Assembly (NCBI GenBank): GCA_020881835.1
Contig: CP052876.1
Location: forward strand, 2,728,001-2,792,000
Direction of reading: 5' to 3'
Length of the DNA: 64,000 nucleotides
Source of the DNA: Kineosporiaceae bacterium SCSIO 59966
Lineage (GTDB): Bacteria; Actinomycetota; Actinomycetes; Actinomycetales; SCSIO-59966
In this document: positions 15,748 to 23,863 of the stretch, piece by piece
Layout of the letters: each line of letters begins with the position of its first letter
How positions within the stretch are numbered: position 1 is the first letter of the stretch
Notes under the pieces: generated by a model
What the model saw: only the letters and a program-made list of their open reading frames with translations
Told to the model about the DNA's origin: nothing
Databases searched by the model: none
Translations under genes and position numbers: made by a program

Positions 15748-16295
15748 GCGACGAGGTCACACTGGCTCATCGCCGTCTGGACCGGGTGCTGCAGCCTGGT
15801 CTGGTCGAGCGTGCCGGCTCACTGGGGGACGACGAGCTGCTGGCGCTGCGGGCCGAGGCGGCCGAGGAGGAGGACGAGCTGTCCTACCGTCGCCGTCTCC
15901 TGCAGGGCCGGCTGGACCTGCTGCGCGCCGAGCTCGACCGACGCCGCAACGGCACAGGCCACGCCGTCCGCGGCGGCAGCGACGCTGAGCTGGTCGCCGC
16001 GCTCAGCGCCGTCCTCGTCGACCGGGCACGCCGCAGCTCAGGGACCCACCTCGCCGAGCCACGCCCGTCCACTGCGCCGCGGCGCCGCCGCGCCGACGAG
16101 GTGGCCGTGGACGACGTCCACCTCAGTCAGCCGGCCGACCTGACCGACGACGAGCTCACCGGCGCGGTCGAGCAGCTCGCCGCGCTGGAGAGGCATGTCT
16201 CGGCGGTCCGCCGCGAGGTCCAACAGGTCGCCGACGCCCTGGACGCCGAGGTGGAGCGCCGGGTCTCCGTCGGCGCCCTGTCCGCCGCGGACTGA
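15744..16295 (+). CDS. rsiG: RsiG-like c-di-GMP-binding anti-sigma factor
   Basis: A 183-residue protein with two charged helices separated by a ~50-residue linker. Each helix carries a perfect E(X)3S(X)2R(X)3Q(X)3D motif: E43-S47-R50-Q54-D58 and E149-S153-R156-Q160-D164. In Streptomyces RsiG the same two motifs line an antiparallel coiled coil that binds a c-di-GMP dimer and then sequesters the flagellar/sporulation-type sigma factor WhiG. Each motif is preceded by a similar (S/D)L-x-DDEL segment, which points to internal duplication. The GTG start overlaps the BKACE stop by 4 nt. No sigma factor gene lies in the window, so the partner is inferred. A terminator-like hairpin follows. Confidence 0.88.
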   Translation: MSDEVTLAHRRLDRVLQPGLVERAGSLGDDELLALRAEAAEEEDELSYRRRLLQGRLDLLRAELDRRRNGTGHAVRGGSDAELVAALSAVLVDRARRSSGTHLAEPRPSTAPRRRRADEVAVDDVHLSQPADLTDDELTGAVEQLAALERHVSAVRREVQQVADALDAEVERRVSVGALSAAD

Positions 16296-16299
16296 ACCA

Positions 16300-16323
16300 C
16301 CCGGGGCACTGAACAGCCCCGGG
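16300..16323 (+). terminator. Terminator-like hairpin after the rsiG-like gene
   Basis: An 8-bp perfect stem CCCGGGGC/GCCCCGGG with an 8-nt loop begins 5 nt after the rsiG-like stop and ends 13 nt before the next small gene. There is no T tract. It could end the BKACE-rsiG transcript. Confidence 0.6.
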
Positions 16324-16336
16324 CTACCATCGGCAC

Positions 16337-16438
16337 ATGCTCGAAGCCGTCTTCACCGCCCTCCTCGTGCTGGCGTCACTCGTCATCGGCTGGTTCGCCG
16401 TCTACACGGTGTACAAGCTGTACAAGGGCCAGAGCTGA
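16337..16438 (+). CDS. 33-residue single-pass membrane protein
   Basis: A short open frame encoding 33 residues, MLEAVFTALLVLASLVIGWF and then AVYTVYKLYKGQS. It has one hydrophobic helix (about residues 5-25) and a basic, Tyr/Lys-rich end, so it is probably inserted with the C-terminus in the cytoplasm. It ends 1 nt before the GTG of the nitrobindin gene, which suggests co-translation. I do not recognise a family. The pattern of a short acidic start, hydrophobic core and YKLYKG tail is protein-like rather than random. No strong ribosome site precedes it. Confidence 0.55.
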   Translation: MLEAVFTALLVLASLVIGWFAVYTVYKLYKGQS

Positions 16439-16439
16439 C

Positions 16440-16976
16440 GTGCCGATCGAGATCGGGCCGGACACGCCCCCGGCACTGGTCCCCTTGGCCTGGCTGATCG
16501 GTCGCTGGGAGGGCGCCGGCGTCGTCGGCTACCCGACGATAGAGGAGCGCCGCTTCGGGCAGGAGGTCGAGTTCTCCCACGACGGGCGGCCGTTCCTGCA
16601 CTACCGCTCGCAGGCCTGGCTGCTGGACGACGACGGCAACCAGGTCCGGCGGCTCGCCTCCGAGACCGGGTACTGGCGGGTGCCGCAGCCGGCGGACGAC
16701 GGCGCCCACCCCGAGCAGGCCGACCAGCCCGGCACCGAGATCGAGGTGCTGCTCGCCCACCCGACCGGGATATCCGAGATCTACCTCGGCCGGGTCCAGG
16801 GACCGCGCATCGACCTCGTCACCGACGTCGTGGCACGAACGAGCACGGCCAAGGAGTACACGGCGGCGCAACGGATGTACGGCCTCGTCGACGGGGACCT
16901 CATGTGGGTGATGGACATGGCGGCGATGGGCCAGGAGATGCAGCCGCACCTGTCGGCCCGGCTCAAGCGCGTCTGA
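16440..16976 (+). CDS. Nitrobindin (FABP-like heme protein)
   Basis: A 178-residue beta-barrel protein of the nitrobindin/DUF1794 family. Conserved features are LAWLIGRWEGAGVVGYPTIEE near residue 20, the FLHYRSQAWLLDDDG and ASETGYWRVPQ strands, and EVLLAHPTGISEIYLG. A His close to the C-terminus (QEMQPHLSARL) matches the proximal heme ligand. Related proteins bind ferric heme in a shallow pocket, react with NO and isomerise peroxynitrite. The GTG start follows the small membrane protein by 1 nt. A ~280-bp noncoding stretch with no recognisable feature follows the gene. Confidence 0.9.
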   Translation: MPIEIGPDTPPALVPLAWLIGRWEGAGVVGYPTIEERRFGQEVEFSHDGRPFLHYRSQAWLLDDDGNQVRRLASETGYWRVPQPADDGAHPEQADQPGTEIEVLLAHPTGISEIYLGRVQGPRIDLVTDVVARTSTAKEYTAAQRMYGLVDGDLMWVMDMAAMGQEMQPHLSARLKRV

Positions 16977-17257
16977 CCAGCCCCAGCCATCCGCACAAGG
17001 CCTCCACCGGCCCCACCGTGGCGACGAGCCGGCGCTCGACCTGCCCCGCAGCGGCCGACCGGGTCGCCCAGCCTTGGGCGATTCCCGCCGGTCGTCGACC
17101 TGCCTCCATGTCCCCGCACTGCAGGTGGGCACCGGCCTGTCGCGCGCCGTCCGCACCCGCGAGTCCACCCGGACGGGTGACCCGGACAACTGCGCCCAGT
17201 ACAGGTCGGCGGGTTCGGTGCCGATACCGGCGGGCAAGAAGGACGAGGTGGTCGGGT

Positions 17258-18913
17258 ATGCCGAGCAGGACGGGGGACGTGCCCGTGCGGGGACCTGCCG
17301 GTGCGCTGGAGCGCGTGGGCGACTTCGGGCCGCTGCACCCGCTTGTGATGGTGGCGCACGGGCGCTACCTCGTCGGGGACCACGAGCAGGCTGCCGCCGC
17401 GTGCGCCTGGCTGCTCCCGGTCGCGCGCCTCGCCGGCGACGACCGGACCCAGCGCTACCTGCACTACCTCGCCGCCATCGTCGCCCAGGAGCTCGGCCGG
17501 CTCGACGAGGCCGAGGAGCAGGCGCGCGCCGTACTCGCCGGACCGGCGGACCCGCTGGACCCGCTGTGGCGGGCCAAGGGCCTGAGCCTGCTCGCCGAGC
17601 TCGACCTCGAACGCGGTCACCCGGCCGAGGCGATGGACCGGATCGCGGCGGCGACCCGGCTCGTCGAGGGCGCCCCGCTGACCTACCAGCACCTGTCCGC
17701 CACCCAGGCGATCGGTCTGGCGCTGCGCCGGCTGCACCTGTACGAGCAGTCCGACGCGATGCAGATGAGCCTGCTGGGGCACCCCGGCGGCAGCCTCCTT
17801 CTGGACGCCGTCGTGCTCGCCCAGGCGGCCCTGACCCGCACCCTGTGGGGTGTCGTGGTCGAGCTCACCGGTGACCACGAGCAGGCACGTGCGCACTACC
17901 TGGAAAGCCTCAGCCGGGTGTACCGGCTGCGGCGTCTCGCCCAGCGCCTGGGCCACGACGAGTTCGCCCACCGCGCGGACCTGCACGAGGGCTTCCTCCG
18001 CCACCGGCTGGGGGACACCGACGGGGCGTGGCTGATGCTCACCACCAGGTGGGACGGCGTCCCGCCGCGCGAGACCCTGCCGGAGACCCGGCTCGGGCAC
18101 ACCGCGCTGGCCCTGCTGTCGGCCGAGGCCGGGGACGGCGAGACCGCGGCCGAGCACGTCGCCGCCGCCCGCCGGGACACGACGGACGACGTCCTGCTGG
18201 CCTGGTCGTTCGCCGTCGCCGCCCAGGTCGCCGCCGCGGGCCGGCCGCCCACGGCGGCCGCCACCGAGTGGCGCGAGCTGGCCCGGTACGCCATCAGGGA
18301 GCTGCTGACCGACCGGACCGACCGCTACGAGTCGCTGCGGCACCGCATCCTGCTGGCCGAGCTCTCCGAGGAGAGCGCGACGGCCGTGGCCAGCGCCCGG
18401 CTCGACCCGTTGACCGGGGTGGGCAACCGGCGGCTGCTGGAGGACCGGCTGGCCGCCGGCGGCCGCTACAGCGCGGTGTTCGTCGACATCGACCACTTCA
18501 AGCGGGTCAACGACGAGCACTCGCACGCCGTCGGCGACGCCGTCCTGGTGCGCCTCGGCGAGCTGCTGCGCCGGCACTGCCGCGCCGACGACCTCGTCGT
18601 GCGCTACGGCGGGGACGAGTTCGTCGTCCTCGTGCCCGGGGAGCAGCGGGACGCCGAGCGGGTCGCCACCCGGGTGCTGGCGGCGGTGCGCTCGCAGGAC
18701 TGGGGGGGCTTCGCCGAGGGGCTGCGGGTGAGCGTGTCGATCGGGGTCAGCCGGCAGCGGTCGGTGGGCAGCGCGCTGCGGTGCGCCGACGGCGCCCTGC
18801 AGCAGGCGAAGCGCCGCGGCCGGGACCGGGTCGTCGTGGCCGCCGAGACCGGTCCGCGGGAGCCGTCACCCGAGTCCGCGGGCGAGCCGCCGGCACGGTT
18901 CGCCGGCGCCTGA
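17258..18913 (+). CDS. TPR-like diguanylate cyclase
   Basis: A 551-residue cytoplasmic protein. Residues ~20-370 are alpha-helical with tetratricopeptide-like repeats (for example ARLAGDDRTQRYLHYLAAIV and LGRLDEAEEQARAVL). A C-terminal GGDEF domain has LDPLTGVGNRRLLEDRL, FVDIDHFKRVNDEHSHAVGD and the active site RYGGDEF. The RADD sequence five residues before GGDEF is a product-inhibition (RxxD) site, so activity is probably feedback-controlled. The ATG was chosen for the AAGAAGGACGAGG ribosome site ahead of it and because the upstream frame is low-complexity. It may supply the c-di-GMP read by the nearby RsiG homologue; this is inferred from proximity only. Confidence 0.88.
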   Translation: MPSRTGDVPVRGPAGALERVGDFGPLHPLVMVAHGRYLVGDHEQAAAACAWLLPVARLAGDDRTQRYLHYLAAIVAQELGRLDEAEEQARAVLAGPADPLDPLWRAKGLSLLAELDLERGHPAEAMDRIAAATRLVEGAPLTYQHLSATQAIGLALRRLHLYEQSDAMQMSLLGHPGGSLLLDAVVLAQAALTRTLWGVVVELTGDHEQARAHYLESLSRVYRLRRLAQRLGHDEFAHRADLHEGFLRHRLGDTDGAWLMLTTRWDGVPPRETLPETRLGHTALALLSAEAGDGETAAEHVAAARRDTTDDVLLAWSFAVAAQVAAAGRPPTAAATEWRELARYAIRELLTDRTDRYESLRHRILLAELSEESATAVASARLDPLTGVGNRRLLEDRLAAGGRYSAVFVDIDHFKRVNDEHSHAVGDAVLVRLGELLRRHCRADDLVVRYGGDEFVVLVPGEQRDAERVATRVLAAVRSQDWGGFAEGLRVSVSIGVSRQRSVGSALRCADGALQQAKRRGRDRVVVAAETGPREPSPESAGEPPARFAGA

Positions 18914-18954
18914 GCCCGACCGAGCCCGACTGAGCCCGACTGAGCCCGACTGAG
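18911..18954. repeat. 10-bp tandem repeat (TGAGCCCGAC) between convergent genes
   Basis: Four copies of (T/C)GAGCCCGAC and a partial fifth start at the stop codon of the GGDEF gene and run to the stop of the convergent ygfZ gene. Three of the copies begin with TGA in the frame of the cyclase stop or shifted by one base. Confidence 0.85.
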
Positions 18955-18958
18955 CGGC

Positions 18959-19996
18959 TCAGGCGCCGACGAGGACCTCCTGCGCGGCGGCGACCCCGTC
19001 GACCGTGAGCACGGCGTCCACCGGGGTGGAGCGCTTGACCAGCGCCAGCGCGACCGGTCCGAGCTCGTGGTGACGGGCGCTCGACGTGACGAACCCGACC
19101 GCTCGCTGCGGGCCGAGAACCTCGCTGCCGCGGGGCGGCAGGTGGTGCCCGGAGCCGTCGAGGTGCAGGAGCACGAGCCGCCGGGGCGGACGGCCCAGGT
19201 TGTGCACCCGGGCGACGGTCTCCTGCCCGCGGTAGCAGCCCTTGCGCAGGTGGACGGCGGTGCGCAGCCAGTCCACCTCGTGCGGGATGGTGCGGTGGTC
19301 GGTCTCGAACCCGAACCGCGGCCGGCAGGCGGCGACCCGCAGCGCCTCCGCCGCCCAGGTGCCGGCCAGGTCCCAGTCACCGACGTGGTCGACGAGCCGG
19401 TCGCGGGGCACGAGCACCTCCCGCCACGGCCGGGTAGCCCCGGGGTGGGCGTCGTCGTCCACGGGGTTGTACCGGGCGCTCACCGGCCCGGTCCGCGGCC
19501 ACGGGTCGACCCAGGCCAGCGGCTCCCCGGGCGCCGACTCCCGGCGCACCGGCTCGCCGAGCACGGCCCACTGCGCCGTGACGTCGGTGACCTGCACCCG
19601 CAGCATGAACCGCATGGAGTCCAGCCAGCCGGCCAGCGCCGGCGCGGTGCCCGGCTCGACGGTGATCCACGTCGCCTCCCCGTCGTCGACGAGGTGCAGG
19701 ACATGCTCGACGTGCCCCTTCGGGGACAGGACGAGGTCCTCGACACTGGCGCGCGGGGGGAGGTCCGCGACGTGCTGGGTGGTCAGCGAGTGCAGCCAGG
19801 ACAGGCGGTCCGGCCCGGTGACGGTGACGACACCGCGGTGGGACAGGTCGACGAAGCCGAGCCCCTGCTCGAGCAGCCGCTGCTCGCGCACCGGGTCGCC
19901 GTAGTGCCAGGCGACCCCGGCGTCCGGGCCCTCTCCCTCGACAGCGCCGTGCCGGTCGAGCAGCGGGCTGCGGTACTGGGTGGTGGTCTCGGTCAC
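18959..19996 (-). CDS. ygfZ: YgfZ-type folate-binding Fe-S assembly protein
   Basis: A 345-residue GcvT-like protein of the YgfZ/IBA57 family, which uses folate to help assemble or repair certain Fe-S clusters. The diagnostic Cys motif is K-GCYRGQE (LRKGCYRGQETVARVHNLG, around residue 240). Earlier blocks are GVVTVTGPDRLSWLHSLTTQ and LVLSPKGHVEH. It lacks the full T-protein features of glycine cleavage. The GTG start was chosen where homology begins; it sits 7 bp after the fur-type gene, so the two probably form one transcript. Confidence 0.88.
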   Translation of the reverse strand: MTETTTQYRSPLLDRHGAVEGEGPDAGVAWHYGDPVREQRLLEQGLGFVDLSHRGVVTVTGPDRLSWLHSLTTQHVADLPPRASVEDLVLSPKGHVEHVLHLVDDGEATWITVEPGTAPALAGWLDSMRFMLRVQVTDVTAQWAVLGEPVRRESAPGEPLAWVDPWPRTGPVSARYNPVDDDAHPGATRPWREVLVPRDRLVDHVGDWDLAGTWAAEALRVAACRPRFGFETDHRTIPHEVDWLRTAVHLRKGCYRGQETVARVHNLGRPPRRLVLLHLDGSGHHLPPRGSEVLGPQRAVGFVTSSARHHELGPVALALVKRSTPVDAVLTVDGVAAAQEVLVGA

Positions 19997-20003
19997 GTCG
20001 TCC

Positions 20004-20471
20004 TCAGCGTCGGGCGGACAGGTCGGATTCCCCAGGGGCGGGCCCGGGCTCGTGGGCCGCGGCGCAGTCGCTGCACAGCCCGTGCAGGGCCAGGTGCCGG
20101 ACGTCGGTGCGAAAGCCGTGCTCGCTGCGGATCCCTCGGGCGAGGGCGTGGCCGTGCTCGGCGGACGCCTCCTGGACCCGGCCGCACTGCCGGCACACGA
20201 GGTGCAGGTGCTCCTGCGGGCGGGTCGAGTGGTACGTGGGCGCACCGTGCTCGAGGTGGGCGTGGGTGACCAGGCCCAGGTCCTCGAGCAGCTCGAGGGT
20301 CCGGTAGACGGTCGCCAGGCTGACCTCCGGGCCGCGCCCCTGAAGGTGCGCGGCGACCTGCTCGGCGGTGGCGTGCCCGAGCTCGTCGACGGCGTCCAGG
20401 ACGCACCGCCGCTGCGGCGTGCTGCGCAGGCCTCGGCTGCGCAGCGCGTCGGAGAGCACGTCAGCGGCCAC
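20004..20471 (-). CDS. Fur-family metalloregulator
   Basis: A 155-residue Fur/Zur-family repressor. The winged helix covers residues ~10-85 (RSTPQRRCVLDAVDELGHATAE and VSLATVYRTLELLEDLGLV), and the dimerisation domain has the HLHLVCRQCG motif and a second CxxC pair in LCSDC that would hold the structural zinc. The sequence does not clearly separate Fur from Zur; the GAPTYHSTRPQEHLHLVC pattern is common in actinobacterial Fur-type regulators near ygfZ. The GTG start is followed directly by recognisable domain sequence. Its operator was not found. Confidence 0.88.
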   Translation of the reverse strand: MAADVLSDALRSRGLRSTPQRRCVLDAVDELGHATAEQVAAHLQGRGPEVSLATVYRTLELLEDLGLVTHAHLEHGAPTYHSTRPQEHLHLVCRQCGRVQEASAEHGHALARGIRSEHGFRTDVRHLALHGLCSDCAAAHEPGPAPGESDLSARR

Positions 20472-20492
20472 ACCCCCAGGGTAGGCCGCCCC

Positions 20493-20555
20493 GTGAACGC
20501 CGCCGGCTCAGTGGACGCCGGCGGCCCCCTGGACGCCGGCGGCTCAGTGGACGCC
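20493..20555. repeat. 18-bp tandem repeat ahead of the fur-type gene
   Basis: About 3.5 copies of an 18-mer of the form GTGGACGCCGGCGGCTCA. The TGA stop of the minus-strand carboxyltransferase lies inside the third copy, so the array covers both the promoter side of the fur-type gene and the 3' end of its upstream neighbour. Confidence 0.85.
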
Positions 20556-22046
20556 GAGGCACCGGTAGCGGGCCAGCCGGTCGGCGTAGCGCTGGCGCGG
20601 GTCCGCCTCGAGCAGCCGGACCAGGTCGTGCTGGAGCACCTGCCCGACCCGGCGGCAGAAGTCCTCCGGCTCGTCCGCGGCGTCCGGGTGCTCGGCGACC
20701 ACCCGGTCGACGATGCCGGCGCGGAGCAGGTCCAGCGAGCGGACCCCCTGCTTGTCGGCCATCTCGGCCGCGTGCTCGACGTCCCGGTGGACGATGGCGC
20801 TGGCCCCCTCCGGCGGCAGCGGCGACAACCAGGCGTGCTGCGCTGCGACCACCCGGTCAGCGGGCACGAGCGCGAGCGCGCCGCCGCCGGTGCCCTGGCC
20901 GAGCAGCAGGGAGACGGTGGGCGCGTCGAGGGTGACGAGCTCGGCGAGGCTGCGGGCGATCTCACCGGCCAGCCCGCCCTCCTCGGCCTCCTTGGACAGG
21001 GCGGCGCCGGGGGTGTCGATGACGGTGACGAGCGGCAGCCGCAGCTCACGGGCCAGCCGCATCCCGCGGCGTGCCTCGCGCAGCGCGGCCGGGCCGAGCG
21101 GGGACTCCGAGGTCTGCCCGCGGCGGTCCTGGCCGAGGACGACGCACGGGGCCCCGCCGAAGCGGGCCAGGGCGATGAGCAGGCCGGGGTCGGCCTCGCC
21201 CTCACCGGTGCCGTTGAGCGGGACGACGTCGGAGGCCGCGTACCGCAGCAGCCGGCGAACCCCGGGCCGGTCCTGCCGTCGCGAGCGGGTGACGGACTCC
21301 CAGGCGGGGACGTCGGGCAGGTCCTCCAGCGGCAGCTCGGGCACCTCCGGCAGGCCCTCGCGGGGGGACAGCAGCACGGTCAGGGCGCGGTCCAGGACGG
21401 CGGCCACCTCCTGCGGCGGCAGCACGGCGTCGACCAGGCCGCGGGCGAAGAGGTTCTCCGCGACCTGGACCCCGGGCGGGAACGGCTCGCCGTACAGGGC
21501 CTCGTACACCCGTGGGCCGAGGAAGCCGACGAGCGCACCGGGCTCGGCGACGGTGACGTGGCCGAGGGAGCCCCAGGAGGCGAGCACGCCACCGGTGGTG
21601 GGGTGGCGCAGGTAGACGAGGTAGGGCAGCCCGGCGGACTTGTGCTCGGCGATCGCGGCGGAGATCTTCACCATCTGCAGGAAGGCGACCGTCCCCTCCT
21701 GCATCCGGGTGCCGCCGGACACCGGCGCCGCCAGCAGCGGCAGCCCCTCGGCGGTGGCCCGCTCGACCGCCTGGACGAGCCGTTCGGCGGCGGCCACGCC
21801 GATCGACCCGGCGAGGAAGGCGAACTCGGTGGCCATCACGGCGACCCGGCGGCCGTTGATCCGGCCCTCGCCGGTGACGACGGCCTCGTCCAGGCCGGTG
21901 CGCTCGCGGGCGGCGGCGAGCTCGGCGGCGTAGTCGTCGTCCGCGCTGACCGCCAGCGGCGCGGCGTCCCAGCGGCTGAACGAGTCGTCGTCCAGGACGA
22001 GGTCGACGAGCTCCAGCGCGCCCAGCCGGCGTCCGGCGGCGGTCAC
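20544..22046 (-). CDS. Acyl-CoA carboxylase carboxyltransferase, fused beta/alpha type (AccD3-like)
   Basis: A 500-residue protein carrying both halves of a biotin-dependent carboxyltransferase. The beta-like half has AFLAGSIGVAAAERLVQAVE, APVSGGTRMQEGTVAFLQM and YLRHPTTGGVLASWG. The alpha-like half has GMRLARELRLPLVTVIDTPG and LLLGQGTGGGALALVPADRVV. This layout resembles mycobacterial AccD3. There is no Zn-ribbon before the beta half. The acyl-CoA substrate is unknown; no biotin carboxylase gene is in the window. The GTG start overlaps the CoA-transferase stop by 4 nt, so the two should act together or at least be co-expressed. The last codons lie in an 18-bp tandem repeat. Confidence 0.85.
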   Translation of the reverse strand: MTAAGRRLGALELVDLVLDDDSFSRWDAAPLAVSADDDYAAELAAARERTGLDEAVVTGEGRINGRRVAVMATEFAFLAGSIGVAAAERLVQAVERATAEGLPLLAAPVSGGTRMQEGTVAFLQMVKISAAIAEHKSAGLPYLVYLRHPTTGGVLASWGSLGHVTVAEPGALVGFLGPRVYEALYGEPFPPGVQVAENLFARGLVDAVLPPQEVAAVLDRALTVLLSPREGLPEVPELPLEDLPDVPAWESVTRSRRQDRPGVRRLLRYAASDVVPLNGTGEGEADPGLLIALARFGGAPCVVLGQDRRGQTSESPLGPAALREARRGMRLARELRLPLVTVIDTPGAALSKEAEEGGLAGEIARSLAELVTLDAPTVSLLLGQGTGGGALALVPADRVVAAQHAWLSPLPPEGASAIVHRDVEHAAEMADKQGVRSLDLLRAGIVDRVVAEHPDAADEPEDFCRRVGQVLQHDLVRLLEADPRQRYADRLARYRCLGVH

Positions 22047-23233
22047 AGCGACTCCACCCACGCCCGGACGGCGTCGGCGTCGCCGTCCAGCAGCGGCGGC
22101 GGGCGGTGGTCGGTGCGGGTCGTCTCGGTCTCGCCGTCCGGGCCCGGGGCGAAGAACCGCAGCGGCGGCCCGGGCAGGCTCACCCGGCCCAGCGTGGGGT
22201 GCTCGACGTCGACGAGCAGCCCCTGCGAGCGGGTCTGGTCCCACTCGTACACCTCGTCGAGGGTGCGGACCTTGCCCGCCGGGATCCCGGCCGCCGCCAG
22301 CCGGGGCAGCAGCCGCTCGGCCTCGGTGCCGGCGAACGCGTTCTCGACGAGGTCGATGACTCGCTGCCGGTTGGCGACCCGCTCGGCGTTGGTGGCCAGC
22401 CCGTCCGCGGTGGCGTCCAGGCCGAACTCGGCGCAGAAGCGCTGCCACAGGCCCTCGCTGCCGACCGCGATCTGCACCGCGCCGTCGGCACAGCGGAACA
22501 AGCCGTACGGGCAGATCGACGGGTGGTGGTTGCCCTGCGCGTGGGGCACCTCGCCGGCCACGGTCCACCGGGTGCCCTGGAAGGCGTGGACGCCGACGAT
22601 GGCCGCCAGCAGCGACGTCCGCACCACCTGGCCCCGACCGGTGCGCTCCCGCTCCAGGAGGGCGGCGAGCACGCCGTAGGCCCCGTACATTCCCGCGAGC
22701 AGGTCGCCGATCGGCACGCCGACCCGCTGCGGGTCCTCCGGCCCGGACCCGGTCAACGACATCAGCCCCGCCTCGCCCTGGGCGATCTGGTCGTACCCGG
22801 CGCGCCCGCCCTCCGGGCCGTCGTGCCCGAACCCCGAGATCGACAGGACGACGAGACGCGGGTTCAGCTCGGCCAGCCGCCCGGTGGAGTACCCGAGCCG
22901 GTCCAGCACCCCGGGCCGGAAGTTCTCCAGCAGCACATCGGCCCTGCGAACCAGCGCCTCCAGGACGTCGCGGCCCTCGTCGCTCTTGAGGTCCAGGGCG
23001 ATCGACTCCTTGTTGCGGTTGCAGGACAGGAAGTACGTCGACTGTCGCTGCCCCCCGCCCACTGGCTCGACGAACGGCGGCCCCCAGCCGCGCGTGTCGT
23101 CACCGGTGCCGGGGGTCTCCACCTTGATCACCCGGGCGCCCAGGTCGCCGAGCATCATCCCGGCGTGCGGGCCCGCCAGAGCGCGGGTCAGGTCGACGAC
23201 GACGGTGCCTGCGAGCGGGCCGGAGCGAGACAT
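22043..23233 (-). CDS. CaiB/BaiF-family (class III) CoA-transferase
   Basis: A 396-residue class III CoA-transferase that moves CoA between carboxylic acids. It begins MSRSGPLAGTVVVDLTRALAGP; DLGARVIKVETPG, YFLSCNRNKESIALDL and ADVLLENFRPGVLDRLG are family blocks, and the catalytic Asp lies in the VGVPIGDLLAGMYG region. Coupling to a carboxyltransferase suggests handling of a short carboxylated acyl-CoA, but this is inference. It is the first gene of the pair; the upstream region (next feature) has no clear promoter elements. Confidence 0.88.
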   Translation of the reverse strand: MSRSGPLAGTVVVDLTRALAGPHAGMMLGDLGARVIKVETPGTGDDTRGWGPPFVEPVGGGQRQSTYFLSCNRNKESIALDLKSDEGRDVLEALVRRADVLLENFRPGVLDRLGYSTGRLAELNPRLVVLSISGFGHDGPEGGRAGYDQIAQGEAGLMSLTGSGPEDPQRVGVPIGDLLAGMYGAYGVLAALLERERTGRGQVVRTSLLAAIVGVHAFQGTRWTVAGEVPHAQGNHHPSICPYGLFRCADGAVQIAVGSEGLWQRFCAEFGLDATADGLATNAERVANRQRVIDLVENAFAGTEAERLLPRLAAAGIPAGKVRTLDEVYEWDQTRSQGLLVDVEHPTLGRVSLPGPPLRFFAPGPDGETETTRTDHRPPPLLDGDADAVRAWVESL

Positions 23234-23516
23234 GGGGTGAAGCGTAGGGACCGCGCTGCGGTGCGCGGGCCGTCACGACTCGACGGTTCTCGCGGCGCTG
23301 ATCCGGCAGTTCTGCGCCGTCCTCGGCCGCAGTGATCGCCAGGCGAGCCGCAGTGATCGCCAGATGAGGAGGAGGAAGATGAGGTGAGGAACGGGCCGTG
23401 CGCGTGACGCGGACGACGCACCAGGCAGTTCCTCCTCCCCCGGTGGCGATCAGGACCTTGGTCACCACTGTGCAGCGGTGTGGCATACCCGCCCCGCTCC
23501 GGCGGTTGACCCGCAC
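23234..23516. repeat. Intergenic region with short GTGATCGCCAG repeats
   Basis: No gene is evident. The stretch contains two direct copies of GCCGCAGTGATCGCCAG about 22 bp apart (around 23327-23366) and a partly inverted match, GGTGGCGATCAGGACC, near 23441. A related sequence, CACCTGATCGCCAGGACC, occurs upstream of the STAS gene near 27512. The copies are short, so significance is uncertain. Confidence 0.4.
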
Positions 23517-23720
23517 GTGAGCCCCAGCCCGCCCGAGCGCCCCGCCGGCGGCGCCCGCCGTCGTCCGGCCGCGCGGTGCCCGCTGCGACCGGGCGAGCCG
23601 TGCACGCTGTGCGTCCCGGGCGCGACCGGGCCGCAGGACTGCGGGCTGGTCTACCTCGTCATGGACGACGACGAGCTGCGCGAGGAGCTGACCCGCAACC
23701 GGGTCGGCCGCACCCGCTGA
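23517..23720 (+). CDS. Small Cys-containing conserved actinobacterial protein (DUF6767-like)
   Basis: A 67-residue protein with the striking conserved block CPLRPGEPCTLCVPGATGP followed by QDCGLVYLVMDDDELREEL. The four Cys residues could bind a metal. From memory this matches a widespread uncharacterised actinobacterial family; no function is known. The GTG start leaves a Pro/Arg-rich leader of ~20 residues. The gene precedes the GntP permease by about 140 bp on the same strand. Confidence 0.72.
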   Translation: MSPSPPERPAGGARRRPAARCPLRPGEPCTLCVPGATGPQDCGLVYLVMDDDELREELTRNRVGRTR

Positions 23721-23863
23721 CCCGCGGCCGCACCGGCCGAGCCGGCCGCACCGACTGAGCCGCGGGCGCACCGGCCGAGCGGCCCCTGCCGCCGAGATGC
23801 GAACCTGGCCAAAGCGGCCATAGTGGGCACCACGCACCTGTCGCCTCGGGAGAGGGGCTCGAC

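Noticed and set aside
23816-23830. TGGCC-N5-GGCCA palindrome as a proven GntR operator
   Set aside because: Such short palindromes are common at this GC content and no regulator gene is adjacent; mentioned only as a possibility.
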